DNA of 8,568 nt from Betaproteobacteria bacterium (GCA_009925955.1 RFPX01000045.1:1-8568); one strand, 5' to 3'; positions 1 through 5,151 are shown, counted from the first letter of the stretch. Numbers and translations: made by a program. Notes: generated by a model not told the origin, from the sequence alone.

Positions 1-274
1 GCACATCGACTGCCGCGCCACCATCGGTGAAGTGAGCAACGAAGAGCACAGCCTGCGCCAGTACGGCAAGGCCGGCGCCATCCGCTGGAAGGGCATCCGT
101 CCGACCGTTCGCGGTGTGGCGATGAACCCGGTGGATCACCCGCACGGTGGTGGCGAAGGCCGCACCGGCGAAGGCCAGCCGCAGGTGTCTCCGTGGAACA
201 CCCTCACCAAGGGCTTCCGCACCCGCTCGAACAAGCGTACGCAGACGTTCATCGTCTCGCGCCGCAAGAAATAA
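1..274 (+). CDS. rplB: 50S ribosomal protein L2, C-terminal part (5' end outside window)
   Basis: This is the C-terminal third of L2, the large-subunit protein that binds 23S rRNA near the peptidyl-transferase centre and helps join the subunits. The reading frame is open from base 2, giving 90 residues up to the TAA at 272-274. The diagnostic motif NPVDHPHGGGEGR is visible at about bases 125-163; it carries the conserved histidine region that family studies link to peptidyl-transferase activity. It is followed by the basic tail with KTRSNKR-like sequence (here RTRSNKRT) and the end SRRKK. The gene is truncated only by the window edge, with no sign of damage. It is followed after 14 nt by rpsS, as in the standard S10 operon. 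An ATG-initiated reading at base 32 or later would be an internal methionine-free artefact of the partial gene, not a real start. Confidence 0.97.
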   Translation, partial: HIDCRATIGEVSNEEHSLRQYGKAGAIRWKGIRPTVRGVAMNPVDHPHGGGEGRTGEGQPQVSPWNTLTKGFRTRSNKRTQTFIVSRRKK

Positions 275-288
275 GAGGAGCGCACCAG

Positions 289-564
289 ATGACACGCTCT
301 GCCAAGAAGGGTCCCTTTGTGGACCACCACCTGATGGCCAAGGTCGAGAAGGCCTCTGCCACCAAGGACAAGAAGCCCATCAAGACCTGGTCGCGCCGTT
401 CCACGGTGCTGCCCGAGTTCATCGGCCTGACGATTGCCGTTCACAACGGCAAGCAACACGTGCCCGTGTATGTGTCCGACCAGATGGTTGGCCACAAGCT
501 CGGCGAGTTCGCGCTGACCCGTACGTTCAAGGGTCACCCCGCGGACAAGAAGGCCAAGAAATAA
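289..564 (+). CDS. rpsS: 30S ribosomal protein S19
   Basis: S19 sits in the head of the 30S subunit, forms a complex with S13 and contacts the A-site region of 16S rRNA. The 91-residue product begins MTRSAKKGPFVDHH and carries the family core (KTWSRRSTVLPEFIG at about 29-43, then HNGKQHVPVYVSDQMVGHKLGEF). Its length equals the usual 91-93 residues. The frame is open further upstream, to an ATG at 193 inside rplB, but the ATG at 289 is preferred. It gives the canonical N-terminus and has an AGAGGAG Shine-Dalgarno (about 274-280) eight nt upstream. It lies 14 nt after rplB and 12 nt before the chosen start of rplV. Confidence 0.97.
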   Translation: MTRSAKKGPFVDHHLMAKVEKASATKDKKPIKTWSRRSTVLPEFIGLTIAVHNGKQHVPVYVSDQMVGHKLGEFALTRTFKGHPADKKAKK

Positions 565-568
565 AGGA
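563..568 (+). promoter_or_regulatory. Shine-Dalgarno that decides the rplV start
   Basis: The sequence AAAGGA overlaps the rpsS stop codon. It directly abuts and overlaps the ATG at 568, so it cannot serve that codon. It lies 8 nt before the ATG at 577, which is normal ribosome-binding spacing. This favours 577 as the rplV start. Confidence 0.6.
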
Positions 569-576
569 TGACGACC

Positions 577-906
577 ATGGAAACCCGTGCAATCGTCCGC
601 GGTGTGCGCCTGTCGGCCGACAAGGGCCGGCTGGTGGCCGACCTGATCCGCGGCAAGAAGGTGGACCAGGCCCTCAACATCCTGGCTTTCACCCAGAAGA
701 AGGCCGCCGGCATCGTCAAGAAAGCGCTGGAAAGCGCCATTGCCAATGCCGAGCACAACGATGGTGCCGACATCGACGAACTGAAGGTCACCTCGATCTA
801 TGTGGAGCAGGGCGCCACGCTGAAGCGTTTTTCCGCGCGCGCCAAGGGCCGCGGCAACCGCATCAGCAAGCCCACCTGCCACATCTTCGTGACCGTCGGC
901 AACTGA
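577..906 (+). CDS. rplV: 50S ribosomal protein L22
   Basis: L22 binds several 23S rRNA domains during assembly and its long beta-hairpin lines the peptide exit tunnel near the macrolide site. The product from ATG 577 has 109 residues, starting METRAIVRGVRLSADKG. The hairpin is visible at about residues 78-97, with KRFSARAKGRGNR, and the C-terminus ends in the usual FVTVGN. An in-frame ATG at 568 would add three residues (MTT) but overlaps its own ribosome-binding site. The 577 start matches the N-terminus I recall for betaproteobacterial L22. No hairpin deletion or insertion of the kind seen in macrolide-resistant mutants is apparent. It sits between rpsS (12 nt gap) and rpsC (16 nt gap). Confidence 0.96.
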   Translation: METRAIVRGVRLSADKGRLVADLIRGKKVDQALNILAFTQKKAAGIVKKALESAIANAEHNDGADIDELKVTSIYVEQGATLKRFSARAKGRGNRISKPTCHIFVTVGN

Positions 907-922
907 AGAGGCCTAGAACACT

Positions 923-1813
923 ATGGGACAGAAAATCCATCCGACCGGCTTCCGTCTGCCGGTCACCCGTGCCTGGGCCTCGCGTTGGTTCGCCACCAAC
1001 CGCAACTTCAGCCAGATGCTGGCCGAAGACCTGCAGGTTCGTGACTTCCTCAAGGCCAAGCTCAAGAATGCCGCGGTCTCGCGCATCCTGATCGAGCGCC
1101 CCGCCAAGAACGCCCGCATCACCATCTTCTCGGCGCGTCCGGGTGTGGTCATCGGCAAGAAGGGCGAGGACATCGAGAACCTCAAGGCCGAACTGGGCAA
1201 GCGCCTGGGCGTGCCGGTGGCGGTGAACATCGAAGAAGTGCGCAAGCCCGAAATCGATGCCCAGCTGATCGCCGACAGCATCACCCAGCAGCTCGAAAAG
1301 CGCATCATGTTCCGTCGCGCCATGAAGCGCGCGATGCAGAACGCCATGCGCCTGGGTGCCCAGGGCATCAAGATCATGTCTGCCGGTCGTTTGAACGGCA
1401 TTGAGATCGCCCGTACCGAGTGGTACCGCGAGGGCCGTGTGCCCCTGCACACCCTCAAGGCCGACATCGACTACGGCTTCAGCGAAGCCAAGACCACCTA
1501 CGGCGTCATCGGCGTCAAGGTGTGGGTCTACCGTGGTGACAACCTCGGCCGTGGCGAAGCGCCTGGCGCGATGAAGCCTGACGCCGGTGGTGAAGACGAC
1601 CGCCGCAACCGCCGTCCGGGTCGCCCGGGTGGTGCCCCCGGCCGCGGTGAGCGCCGCGATGGCCGTGGTGCACCCCGTGGCGCTGTCGGTGGCGTTGGCG
1701 CCGCTCCCAGCGATGGTTCGGACAAGCCCGCCGTGGCGGCCGACGCCCCCAAGACGCCTGCCGTCAAGCGCGTGCGCAAAGCCGCCGCGCCTGCCGAGGC
1801 CAAAGGAGAGTAA
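923..1813 (+). CDS. rpsC: 30S ribosomal protein S3 with long Gly/Arg/Ala-rich C-terminal tail
   Basis: S3 is a 30S head protein that lines the mRNA entry channel and, with S4 and S5, contributes to mRNA helicase activity. The product has 296 residues. The N-terminal domain begins MGQKIHPTGFRLPVTR. The type II KH domain shows the GVVIGKKGEDI loop at about 74-84. The C-terminal S3 domain includes SAGRLNGIEIARTEWYREGRVPL (about 153-175, paraphrased as a family signature) and ends near residue 208. The remaining 85-90 residues form a low-complexity tail. It runs first Gly/Arg/Asp/Pro-rich (about 210-255), then Ala/Pro/Lys-rich with KRVRKAAAP near the end. Escherichia coli S3 has about 233 residues, so this is clearly extended. 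A GAAGAGG ribosome-binding site lies at about 905-911, overlapping the rplV stop. Confidence 0.97.
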   Translation: MGQKIHPTGFRLPVTRAWASRWFATNRNFSQMLAEDLQVRDFLKAKLKNAAVSRILIERPAKNARITIFSARPGVVIGKKGEDIENLKAELGKRLGVPVAVNIEEVRKPEIDAQLIADSITQQLEKRIMFRRAMKRAMQNAMRLGAQGIKIMSAGRLNGIEIARTEWYREGRVPLHTLKADIDYGFSEAKTTYGVIGVKVWVYRGDNLGRGEAPGAMKPDAGGEDDRRNRRPGRPGGAPGRGERRDGRGAPRGAVGGVGAAPSDGSDKPAVAADAPKTPAVKRVRKAAAPAEAKGE

Positions 1814-1816
1814 GAC

Positions 1817-2233
1817 ATGCTGCAACCCGCACGTCGCAAGTTCCGCAAGGAACACAAGGGCCGCAACACCGGTGTGGCCACCCGCGGTGCCGCCGTCTCG
1901 TTCGGCGAGTTCGGCCTGAAGGCCACCGAGCGTGGCCGCATCACGGCGCGCCAGATCGAAGCCGCGCGTCGCGCCATTTCGCGCCACATCAAGCGCGGTG
2001 GTCGCATCTTCATCCGCATCTTCCCCGACAAGCCGATTTCGCAGAAGCCGGCCGAAGTGCGTATGGGCAACGGCAAGGGCAACCCCGAGTACTACGTCGC
2101 CGAGATCACTCCCGGCAAGGTGCTCTATGAAATCAACGGTGTGCCCGAGCAGCTCGCCCGCGAGGCGTTCACGCTGGCCGCAGCCAAGCTGCCCCTGCGC
2201 TGCACCTTCGTGGCCCGCCAGGTCGGCGCCTAA
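1817..2233 (+). CDS. rplP: 50S ribosomal protein L16
   Basis: L16 binds 23S and 5S rRNA near the A-site tRNA elbow and is needed for late 50S assembly. The 138-residue product begins MLQPARRKFRKEHKGRN and keeps the family signatures, including the RMGNGKGN loop at about 82-89. The arginine at 82 aligns with the arginine of Escherichia coli L16 known to be hydroxylated by the YcfD oxygenase, offset by one residue. Whether it is modified here cannot be told from DNA. The start is clear: AAGGAGAG lies at 1803-1810, inside the end of rpsC, six nt before ATG. Only 3 nt separate rpsC and rplP, so their translation is probably coupled. Confidence 0.97.
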   Translation: MLQPARRKFRKEHKGRNTGVATRGAAVSFGEFGLKATERGRITARQIEAARRAISRHIKRGGRIFIRIFPDKPISQKPAEVRMGNGKGNPEYYVAEITPGKVLYEINGVPEQLAREAFTLAAAKLPLRCTFVARQVGA

Positions 2234-2245
2234 AGGAGACGAACG

Positions 2246-2446
2246 ATGAAAGCATCTGAACTCCGCGCCAAGGATGTGGCCGCCCTCGAAAAGGAGGTCT
2301 CCGACCTCCTGAAGGCCCACTTCGGTCTGCGCATGCAGAAGGCCACTCAGCAACTGAGCAACACCTCGGCACTGGGCAAGACGCGCCGCGACATCGCGCG
2401 CGCCCGCACCATCATCACCGAGAAGAAGAAGGGAGCCGCCAAGTGA
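2246..2446 (+). CDS. rpmC: 50S ribosomal protein L29
   Basis: L29 is a small helical protein at the exit of the 50S peptide tunnel, beside L23, where signal recognition particle and trigger factor dock. The product has 66 residues, close to the usual 63-70. It begins MKASELRAKD and shows the two-helix pattern and the family signature KTRRDIARARTI at about 45-56. AAAGGAGA at 2232-2239, overlapping the rplP stop, is a strong Shine-Dalgarno. The stop codon overlaps the GTG start of rpsQ by 4 nt. Confidence 0.96.
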   Translation: MKASELRAKDVAALEKEVSDLLKAHFGLRMQKATQQLSNTSALGKTRRDIARARTIITEKKKGAAK

Positions 2447-2724
2447 GCGAAGCCCAAGCAGCAAGCAAGGCCAAGGTCGTCCGCACCTTCGTGGGCCGCG
2501 TGGTCAGCGACAAGCGCGCCAAGACCGTGACGGTTCTGGTCGAGCGCCGCAACAAGCATGAGCTCTACGGCAAGATCGTGGCCAGCTCGCGCAAGTTCCA
2601 CGCGCACGACGAGAAGGGCGAGTACCACATGGGCGACGTCGTCGAGATCACGGAAAGCCGTCCGATCTCCAAGACCAAGTCCTGGGTTGTTACCCGACTC
2701 GTGGAGAAGGCTCGCGAAGTCTGA
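2443..2724 (+). CDS. rpsQ: 30S ribosomal protein S17 (GTG start)
   Basis: S17 is a primary 16S rRNA-binding protein with an OB fold, acting early in 30S body assembly. The 93-residue product reads SEAQAASKAK then VVRTFVGRVVSDKRAKTVTV. It retains the S17 core, including GDVVEITESRPISKTKSW at about 64-81. It starts at a GTG that overlaps the rpmC stop as GTGA, with a purine-rich AGAAGAAGGGAG stretch just upstream. Reinitiation by ribosomes ending rpmC is therefore likely. The stop is doubled in frame (TGA then TAG at 2722-2727). In Escherichia coli this is the last gene of the S10 operon; here a peroxiredoxin gene follows after 42 nt. Confidence 0.96.
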   Translation: MSEAQAASKAKVVRTFVGRVVSDKRAKTVTVLVERRNKHELYGKIVASSRKFHAHDEKGEYHMGDVVEITESRPISKTKSWVVTRLVEKAREV

Positions 2725-2766
2725 TAGGGTTCGCGCCCTGTTCACACTTCCAAGCGGAGCAACACC

Positions 2767-3276
2767 ATGATCAAGGTTGGCGACAAGCTTCCCTCAGCCA
2801 CGCTGTTCGAGTTCATTGAAGTCGAAGGCAACGGCTGCTCTTTGGGCCCCAACGCCTTTGAGGTTCAAAAGAGCACGGCCGGCAAGACCATCGCCCTGTT
2901 CGCGCTGCCTGGCGCTTACACGCCCACCTGCTCGGCCAAGCACGTGCCGGGCTTCGTGGCCAAGGCCGACGAGTTCAAGGCGGCCGGCGTGGACGAGATC
3001 TGGTGCGTGTCGGTCAACGACGCCTTCGTCATGGGCGCCTGGGGCCGCGACCAGCACACCGGTGGCAAGGTTCGCATGATGGCCGACGGTTCGGCGGAGT
3101 TCAGCAAGGCCGTGGGCCTGACGCTGGACCTCACGGCCCGCGGCTTGGGTCTGCGCTCCAACCGCTATTCGATGCTGGTCAAGGATGGGGTGGTCAAGAC
3201 CCTCAACGTCGAAGGCCCTGGCGAGTTCAAGGTCAGCGACGCCGACACCCTGCTGGCGCAAGCCAAGGCCGCTTAA
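2767..3276 (+). CDS. Prx5/PrxII-type peroxiredoxin (thiol peroxidase)
   Basis: This encodes a 169-residue cytosolic peroxiredoxin, which would reduce hydrogen peroxide or organic hydroperoxides using thiol donors such as glutaredoxin/glutathione or thioredoxin. The active-site motif PGAYTPTCS is at about 48-56, placing the peroxidatic cysteine at 55 and its threonine at 52. A second cysteine at 80 lies in IWCVSVND, a spacing that resembles PrxII/Prx5 enzymes of plants and bacteria. Cys24 is a third cysteine. The conserved arginine is probably in LRSNRYSML (130 or 133). There is no signal peptide and no fused glutaredoxin domain. GGAG at 2756-2759 is 7 nt before ATG. It follows rpsQ by 42 nt with no clear promoter between, so S10 read-through is the simplest source of transcript. 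The family assignment is firm; the reductant and substrate are unknown. Confidence 0.93.
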   Translation: MIKVGDKLPSATLFEFIEVEGNGCSLGPNAFEVQKSTAGKTIALFALPGAYTPTCSAKHVPGFVAKADEFKAAGVDEIWCVSVNDAFVMGAWGRDQHTGGKVRMMADGSAEFSKAVGLTLDLTARGLGLRSNRYSMLVKDGVVKTLNVEGPGEFKVSDADTLLAQAKAA

Positions 3277-3375
3277 AGCCCACACCCGGGCTGGTCGACG
3301 GCGCGGGCCCGTAGGGCCTGATCCAGACGCCAGCCCCGCTCTTTGACGGTCGGTTGAGTGGTTTTTTGAAGCCAC
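3277..3375 (+). other. Non-coding stretch after the peroxiredoxin gene with weak hairpins
   Basis: No gene is seen here. Two short GC-rich inverted repeats follow the stop codon: AGCCC (3277-3281) with GGGCT (3288-3292), and GGCCC (3306-3310) with GGGCC (3314-3318). Neither is followed by a T-tract, so neither is a convincing intrinsic terminator. A run of six T occurs at 3362-3367. It falls about 45-50 nt upstream of the predicted spc start site and might act as part of an UP element. Confidence 0.4.
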
Positions 3376-3386
3376 TTGACAAACCG
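3351..3386 (+). repeat. Inverted repeat overlapping the -35 box
   Basis: CGGTT (3351-3355) can pair with AACCG (3382-3386), and AGTGG (3357-3361) with CCACT (3372-3376), leaving the T6 run in the loop. An alternative register pairs 3353-3361 with 3372-3380 over nine pairs including two G-U. It would form only in RNA reading through from upstream. Function unknown. Confidence 0.4.
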
Positions 3387-3405
3387 GAATGTTTTGCCGC
3401 ATACT
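3376..3405 (+). promoter_or_regulatory. Putative sigma70 promoter of the spc operon
   Basis: A perfect -35 hexamer TTGACA (3376-3381) is followed after 18 nt by CATACT (3400-3405), which matches 4 of 6 positions of the -10 consensus. Transcription would begin at about 3411-3413, some 136 nt before rplN. The six bases after the -10 (GTGCGG) are GC-rich, a feature of stringently controlled ribosomal promoters in Escherichia coli. Its position, directly upstream of rplN and in the only large gap of the window, is that of the known spc promoter. It is a prediction from sequence only. Confidence 0.65.
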
Positions 3406-3412
3406 GTGCGGC
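3396..3412 (+). repeat. Perfect 6-bp inverted repeat across the -10 region
   Basis: GCCGCA (3396-3401) and TGCGGC (3407-3412) form a perfect dyad with a 5-nt centre, spanning the predicted -10 box and start site. It could be an operator. Alternatively, in read-through RNA it could be a small hairpin followed by TTT. It is too short, and its T-run too brief, to call a terminator. Confidence 0.45.
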
Positions 3413-3548
3413 TTTCCCGAAAAGACATGCGGGTTCCCCCGTATGCCTTGCAGGTTTTCAGCCCATACCACGGGCCCAAGACTGACCGGCTGGTCGTTGC
3501 GCACGCAAGTGCTGCAGCAGTCAGGCGGGACAAGTTGGGGACTACAAC
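3412..3548 (+). promoter_or_regulatory. Predicted rplN (spc) mRNA leader with hairpins
   Basis: This is the untranslated leader expected from the promoter at 3376-3405. An 8-pair stem with one G-U joins CATGCGGG (3426-3433) to CCCGTATG (3438-3445) through a TTCC loop. Further on, GACTG (3480-3484) can pair with CAGTC (3518-3522), enclosing the small dyad TTGCG/CGCAA (3497-3501 and 3504-3508). No T-tract follows any stem, so these look like leader structure rather than terminators. I do not recognise a known riboswitch or ribosomal-protein binding motif. Confidence 0.4.
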
Positions 3549-3917
3549 ATGATCCAAATGCAATCGCGGCTTGACGTCGCGGACAACACTGGCGCGAAGT
3601 CCGTCATGTGCATCAAGGTGCTCGGCGGCTCCAAGCGGCGTTACGCCGGCATTGGCGACGTGATCAAGGTCAGCATCAAGGAAGCTGCACCGCGTGGTCG
3701 CGTCAAGAAGGGTGAGGTCTACAACGCCGTCGTCGTGCGCACTGCCAAGGGCGTGCGCCGCCAGGATGGCTCCTTGGTGAAGTTTGACGGCAACGCTGCT
3801 GTGCTGCTCAACGCCAAGCTCGAGCCCATCGGCACCCGCATCTTCGGCCCGGTCACCCGTGAACTGCGCTCTGAGCGCTTCATGAAGATCGTGTCGCTGG
3901 CCCCGGAAGTGCTCTGA
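3549..3917 (+). CDS. rplN: 50S ribosomal protein L14
   Basis: L14 is a beta-barrel protein on the subunit interface of the 50S. It forms bridges with 16S rRNA and is the docking site of the silencing factor RsfS. The 122-residue product, the standard length, begins MIQMQSRLDVADNTGAK and contains the L14 signature at about 60-86 (VVVRTAKGVRRQDGS). The C-terminus ends in APEVL. It is the first gene of the spc operon, and the ATG at 3549 gives the canonical N-terminus. A modest GGGG ribosome-binding site lies at 3537-3540, weaker than those of neighbouring genes. A frame starting at 3389 overlaps this start but begins upstream of the predicted transcription start and has no similarity I recognise. 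Confidence 0.97.
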   Translation: MIQMQSRLDVADNTGAKSVMCIKVLGGSKRRYAGIGDVIKVSIKEAAPRGRVKKGEVYNAVVVRTAKGVRRQDGSLVKFDGNAAVLLNAKLEPIGTRIFGPVTRELRSERFMKIVSLAPEVL

Positions 3918-3955
3918 GCACACCGGGCCGCAAGCGCTAGCGCAAGAGGACAGAC

Positions 3956-4273
3956 ATGAACAAGATTCGCAAAGGCGACCAGGTCATCGTGTTGACCGGC
4001 CGCGACAAGGGCAAGCGTGGCACCGTCACGCTGCGCGTGGACGAAGACCACATCGTGGTTGAAGGCGTGAACGTGGTGAAGAAGCACGTCAAGCCCAACC
4101 CCATGAAGGGCACCACCGGTGGTGTGATCGACAAGACCATGCCCATCCACCAGTCCAATGTGGCGATCTACAACGCGACCACCGGCAAGGCCGATCGCGT
4201 GGGCATCAAGGTGCTGGCAGACGGCAAGAAGTCGCGCGTCTACAAGTCCAGCGGCGAAGAGATCAAGGCCTAA
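3956..4273 (+). CDS. rplX: 50S ribosomal protein L24
   Basis: L24 is an initiator of 50S assembly that binds the 5' domain of 23S rRNA and lies near the tunnel exit. The 105-residue product begins MNKIRKGDQVIVLTGRDKGK, whose first 25 residues form the KOW motif. It continues with VEGVNVVKKHVKP (about 35-47), the L24 signature. Its length is typical (about 104). AAGAGGA (3944-3950) precedes ATG by 5 nt. The 38-nt gap after rplN contains the palindrome GCGCTAGCGC (3934-3943) immediately before the ribosome-binding site. Confidence 0.97.
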   Translation: MNKIRKGDQVIVLTGRDKGKRGTVTLRVDEDHIVVEGVNVVKKHVKPNPMKGTTGGVIDKTMPIHQSNVAIYNATTGKADRVGIKVLADGKKSRVYKSSGEEIKA

Positions 4274-4282
4274 GGCGGCATC

Positions 4283-4837
4283 ATGACCCAAGCAACCCGT
4301 TCCCGACTTCAGGACCACTACCAGAGCAAGGTGGTGCCTGAATTGATGAAGAAGTTCGGCTACAAGTCCGTGATGGAAGTGCCGCGCTTGTCCAAGATCA
4401 CGCTGAACATGGGCGTGAGCGAGGCTGTCACCGACAAGAAGGTCATGGACAACGCCGTGGGCGACCTGACCAAGATCGCCGGCCAAAAGCCCGTGGTCAC
4501 CAAGTCCAAGAAGGCCATTGCCGGCTTCAAGATTCGCGATGGCGTGCCCATCGGCTGCATGGTCACCCTGCGTGGCGTGCGGATGTTCGAATTCCTGGAC
4601 CGCTTCGTGAACATCTCGCTGCCCCGCGTGCGCGATTTCCGTGGCATCTCGGGCCGTTCCTTCGATGGTCGCGGCAACTACAACATCGGTGTGAAAGAGC
4701 AGATCATCTTCCCCGAGATCGAGTACGACAAGATCGACGCGATCCGCGGGATGAACATCTCCATCACCACCACCGCCAAGACCGACGAAGAGTGCAAGGC
4801 GCTGCTGGCTGCCTTCCGCTTCCCCTTCAAGAACTGA
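4283..4837 (+). CDS. rplE: 50S ribosomal protein L5
   Basis: L5 binds 5S rRNA with L18 and contacts the P-site tRNA elbow and S13 in an intersubunit bridge. The 184-residue product (Escherichia coli 179) begins MTQATRSRLQDHYQSK. It contains the signature LSKITLNMGVSEA at about 36-48, GQKPVVTKSKKAIAGFKIR at about 67-85, and the RDFRGISGRSFDGRGNYN segment at about 117-134. The C-terminus is FPFKN. It starts 9 nt after rplX with only a weak AAGGCGG upstream, so coupling to rplX translation is likely. In Escherichia coli the S8 feedback site overlaps this junction; no clear counterpart was recognised here. Confidence 0.97.
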   Translation: MTQATRSRLQDHYQSKVVPELMKKFGYKSVMEVPRLSKITLNMGVSEAVTDKKVMDNAVGDLTKIAGQKPVVTKSKKAIAGFKIRDGVPIGCMVTLRGVRMFEFLDRFVNISLPRVRDFRGISGRSFDGRGNYNIGVKEQIIFPEIEYDKIDAIRGMNISITTTAKTDEECKALLAAFRFPFKN

Positions 4838-4845
4838 GGTGCCCT

Positions 4846-5151
4846 GTGGCCAAAGTCTCTCTCAAGCAACGTGAACTGAAGCGCGAAGCCTTGGTGGCGA
4901 AGTACGCCAAGAAGTACGCCGAGCTGCAGGCCATCGCCAACGATGCCAAGAAGTCCGACGAAGAGCGTTATGCCGCTCGTCTGGCGCTGCAGAAGCTGCC
5001 CCGCAATGCCAACCCCACCCGTTTGCGCAACCGCTGCGAACTGACGGGCCGTCCCCGCGGCACGTTCCGCAAGTTCGGCTTGGCCCGCAGCAAGATTCGT
5101 GAACTGGCGTTCAAGGGCGACATCCCGGGCGTCATCAAGGCCAGCTGGTAA
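4846..5151 (+). CDS. rpsN: 30S ribosomal protein S14, long zinc-free type (GTG start)
   Basis: S14 is a late-assembling 30S head protein next to S3, S10 and S19. The product has 101 residues, starting (M)AKVSLKQRELKREALV and carrying the family signature in LRNRCELTGRPRGTFRKFGL at about 60-79. Only one cysteine (Cys64) is present, so this is the long, zinc-independent form rather than the roughly 61-residue four-cysteine form. The start is GTG at 4846, preceded by GAGGTG at 4836-4841 overlapping the rplE stop. The frame is open from an ATG at 4792 inside rplE, but that would add 18 unrelated residues. Spacing from rplE is 8 nt. Confidence 0.95.
   Translation: MAKVSLKQRELKREALVAKYAKKYAELQAIANDAKKSDEERYAARLALQKLPRNANPTRLRNRCELTGRPRGTFRKFGLARSKIRELAFKGDIPGVIKASW

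Noticed and set aside
147..1091. A 314-codon plus-strand frame overlapping rplB, rpsS, rplV and rpsC
   Set aside because: It runs out of frame through four certain genes and is Arg/Pro/Gln-rich nonsense.
863..2464. A 533-codon open frame on the minus strand across rpsC, rplP and rpmC
   Set aside because: It lies wholly antisense to conserved ribosomal genes. Its Leu/Gly/His/Asp-rich composition is what the complement of biased GC-rich codons gives, with no recognisable domain.
2726..2739. Small hairpin AGGG-TTCGCG-CCCT between rpsQ and the peroxiredoxin
   Set aside because: It has only four pairs and no T-tract, so it is not a credible terminator.
3343..3370. Second promoter: TTGACG (3343-3348) with TTTGAA (3365-3370)
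   Set aside because: The -10 match is poor and the spacing is 16 nt. The promoter just downstream is clearly better.
3389..3574. A 61-codon frame before rplN that could be a leader peptide, with repeated CGFP-like words
   Set aside because: Its ATG lies upstream of the predicted transcription start, it has no ribosome-binding site, and it overlaps rplN. The repeated words follow from the short direct repeats in the DNA.
3934..3943. Palindrome GCGCTAGCGC before the rplX ribosome-binding site
   Set aside because: It is perfect but short, and gives only a three-pair RNA stem. Such GC-rich palindromes arise by chance in this base composition.
4255..4300. S8 feedback-binding site at the rplX-rplE junction, as in Escherichia coli
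   Set aside because: The gap is only 9 nt and I could not recognise the S8-binding helix core by eye. A covariance search would be needed to claim it.
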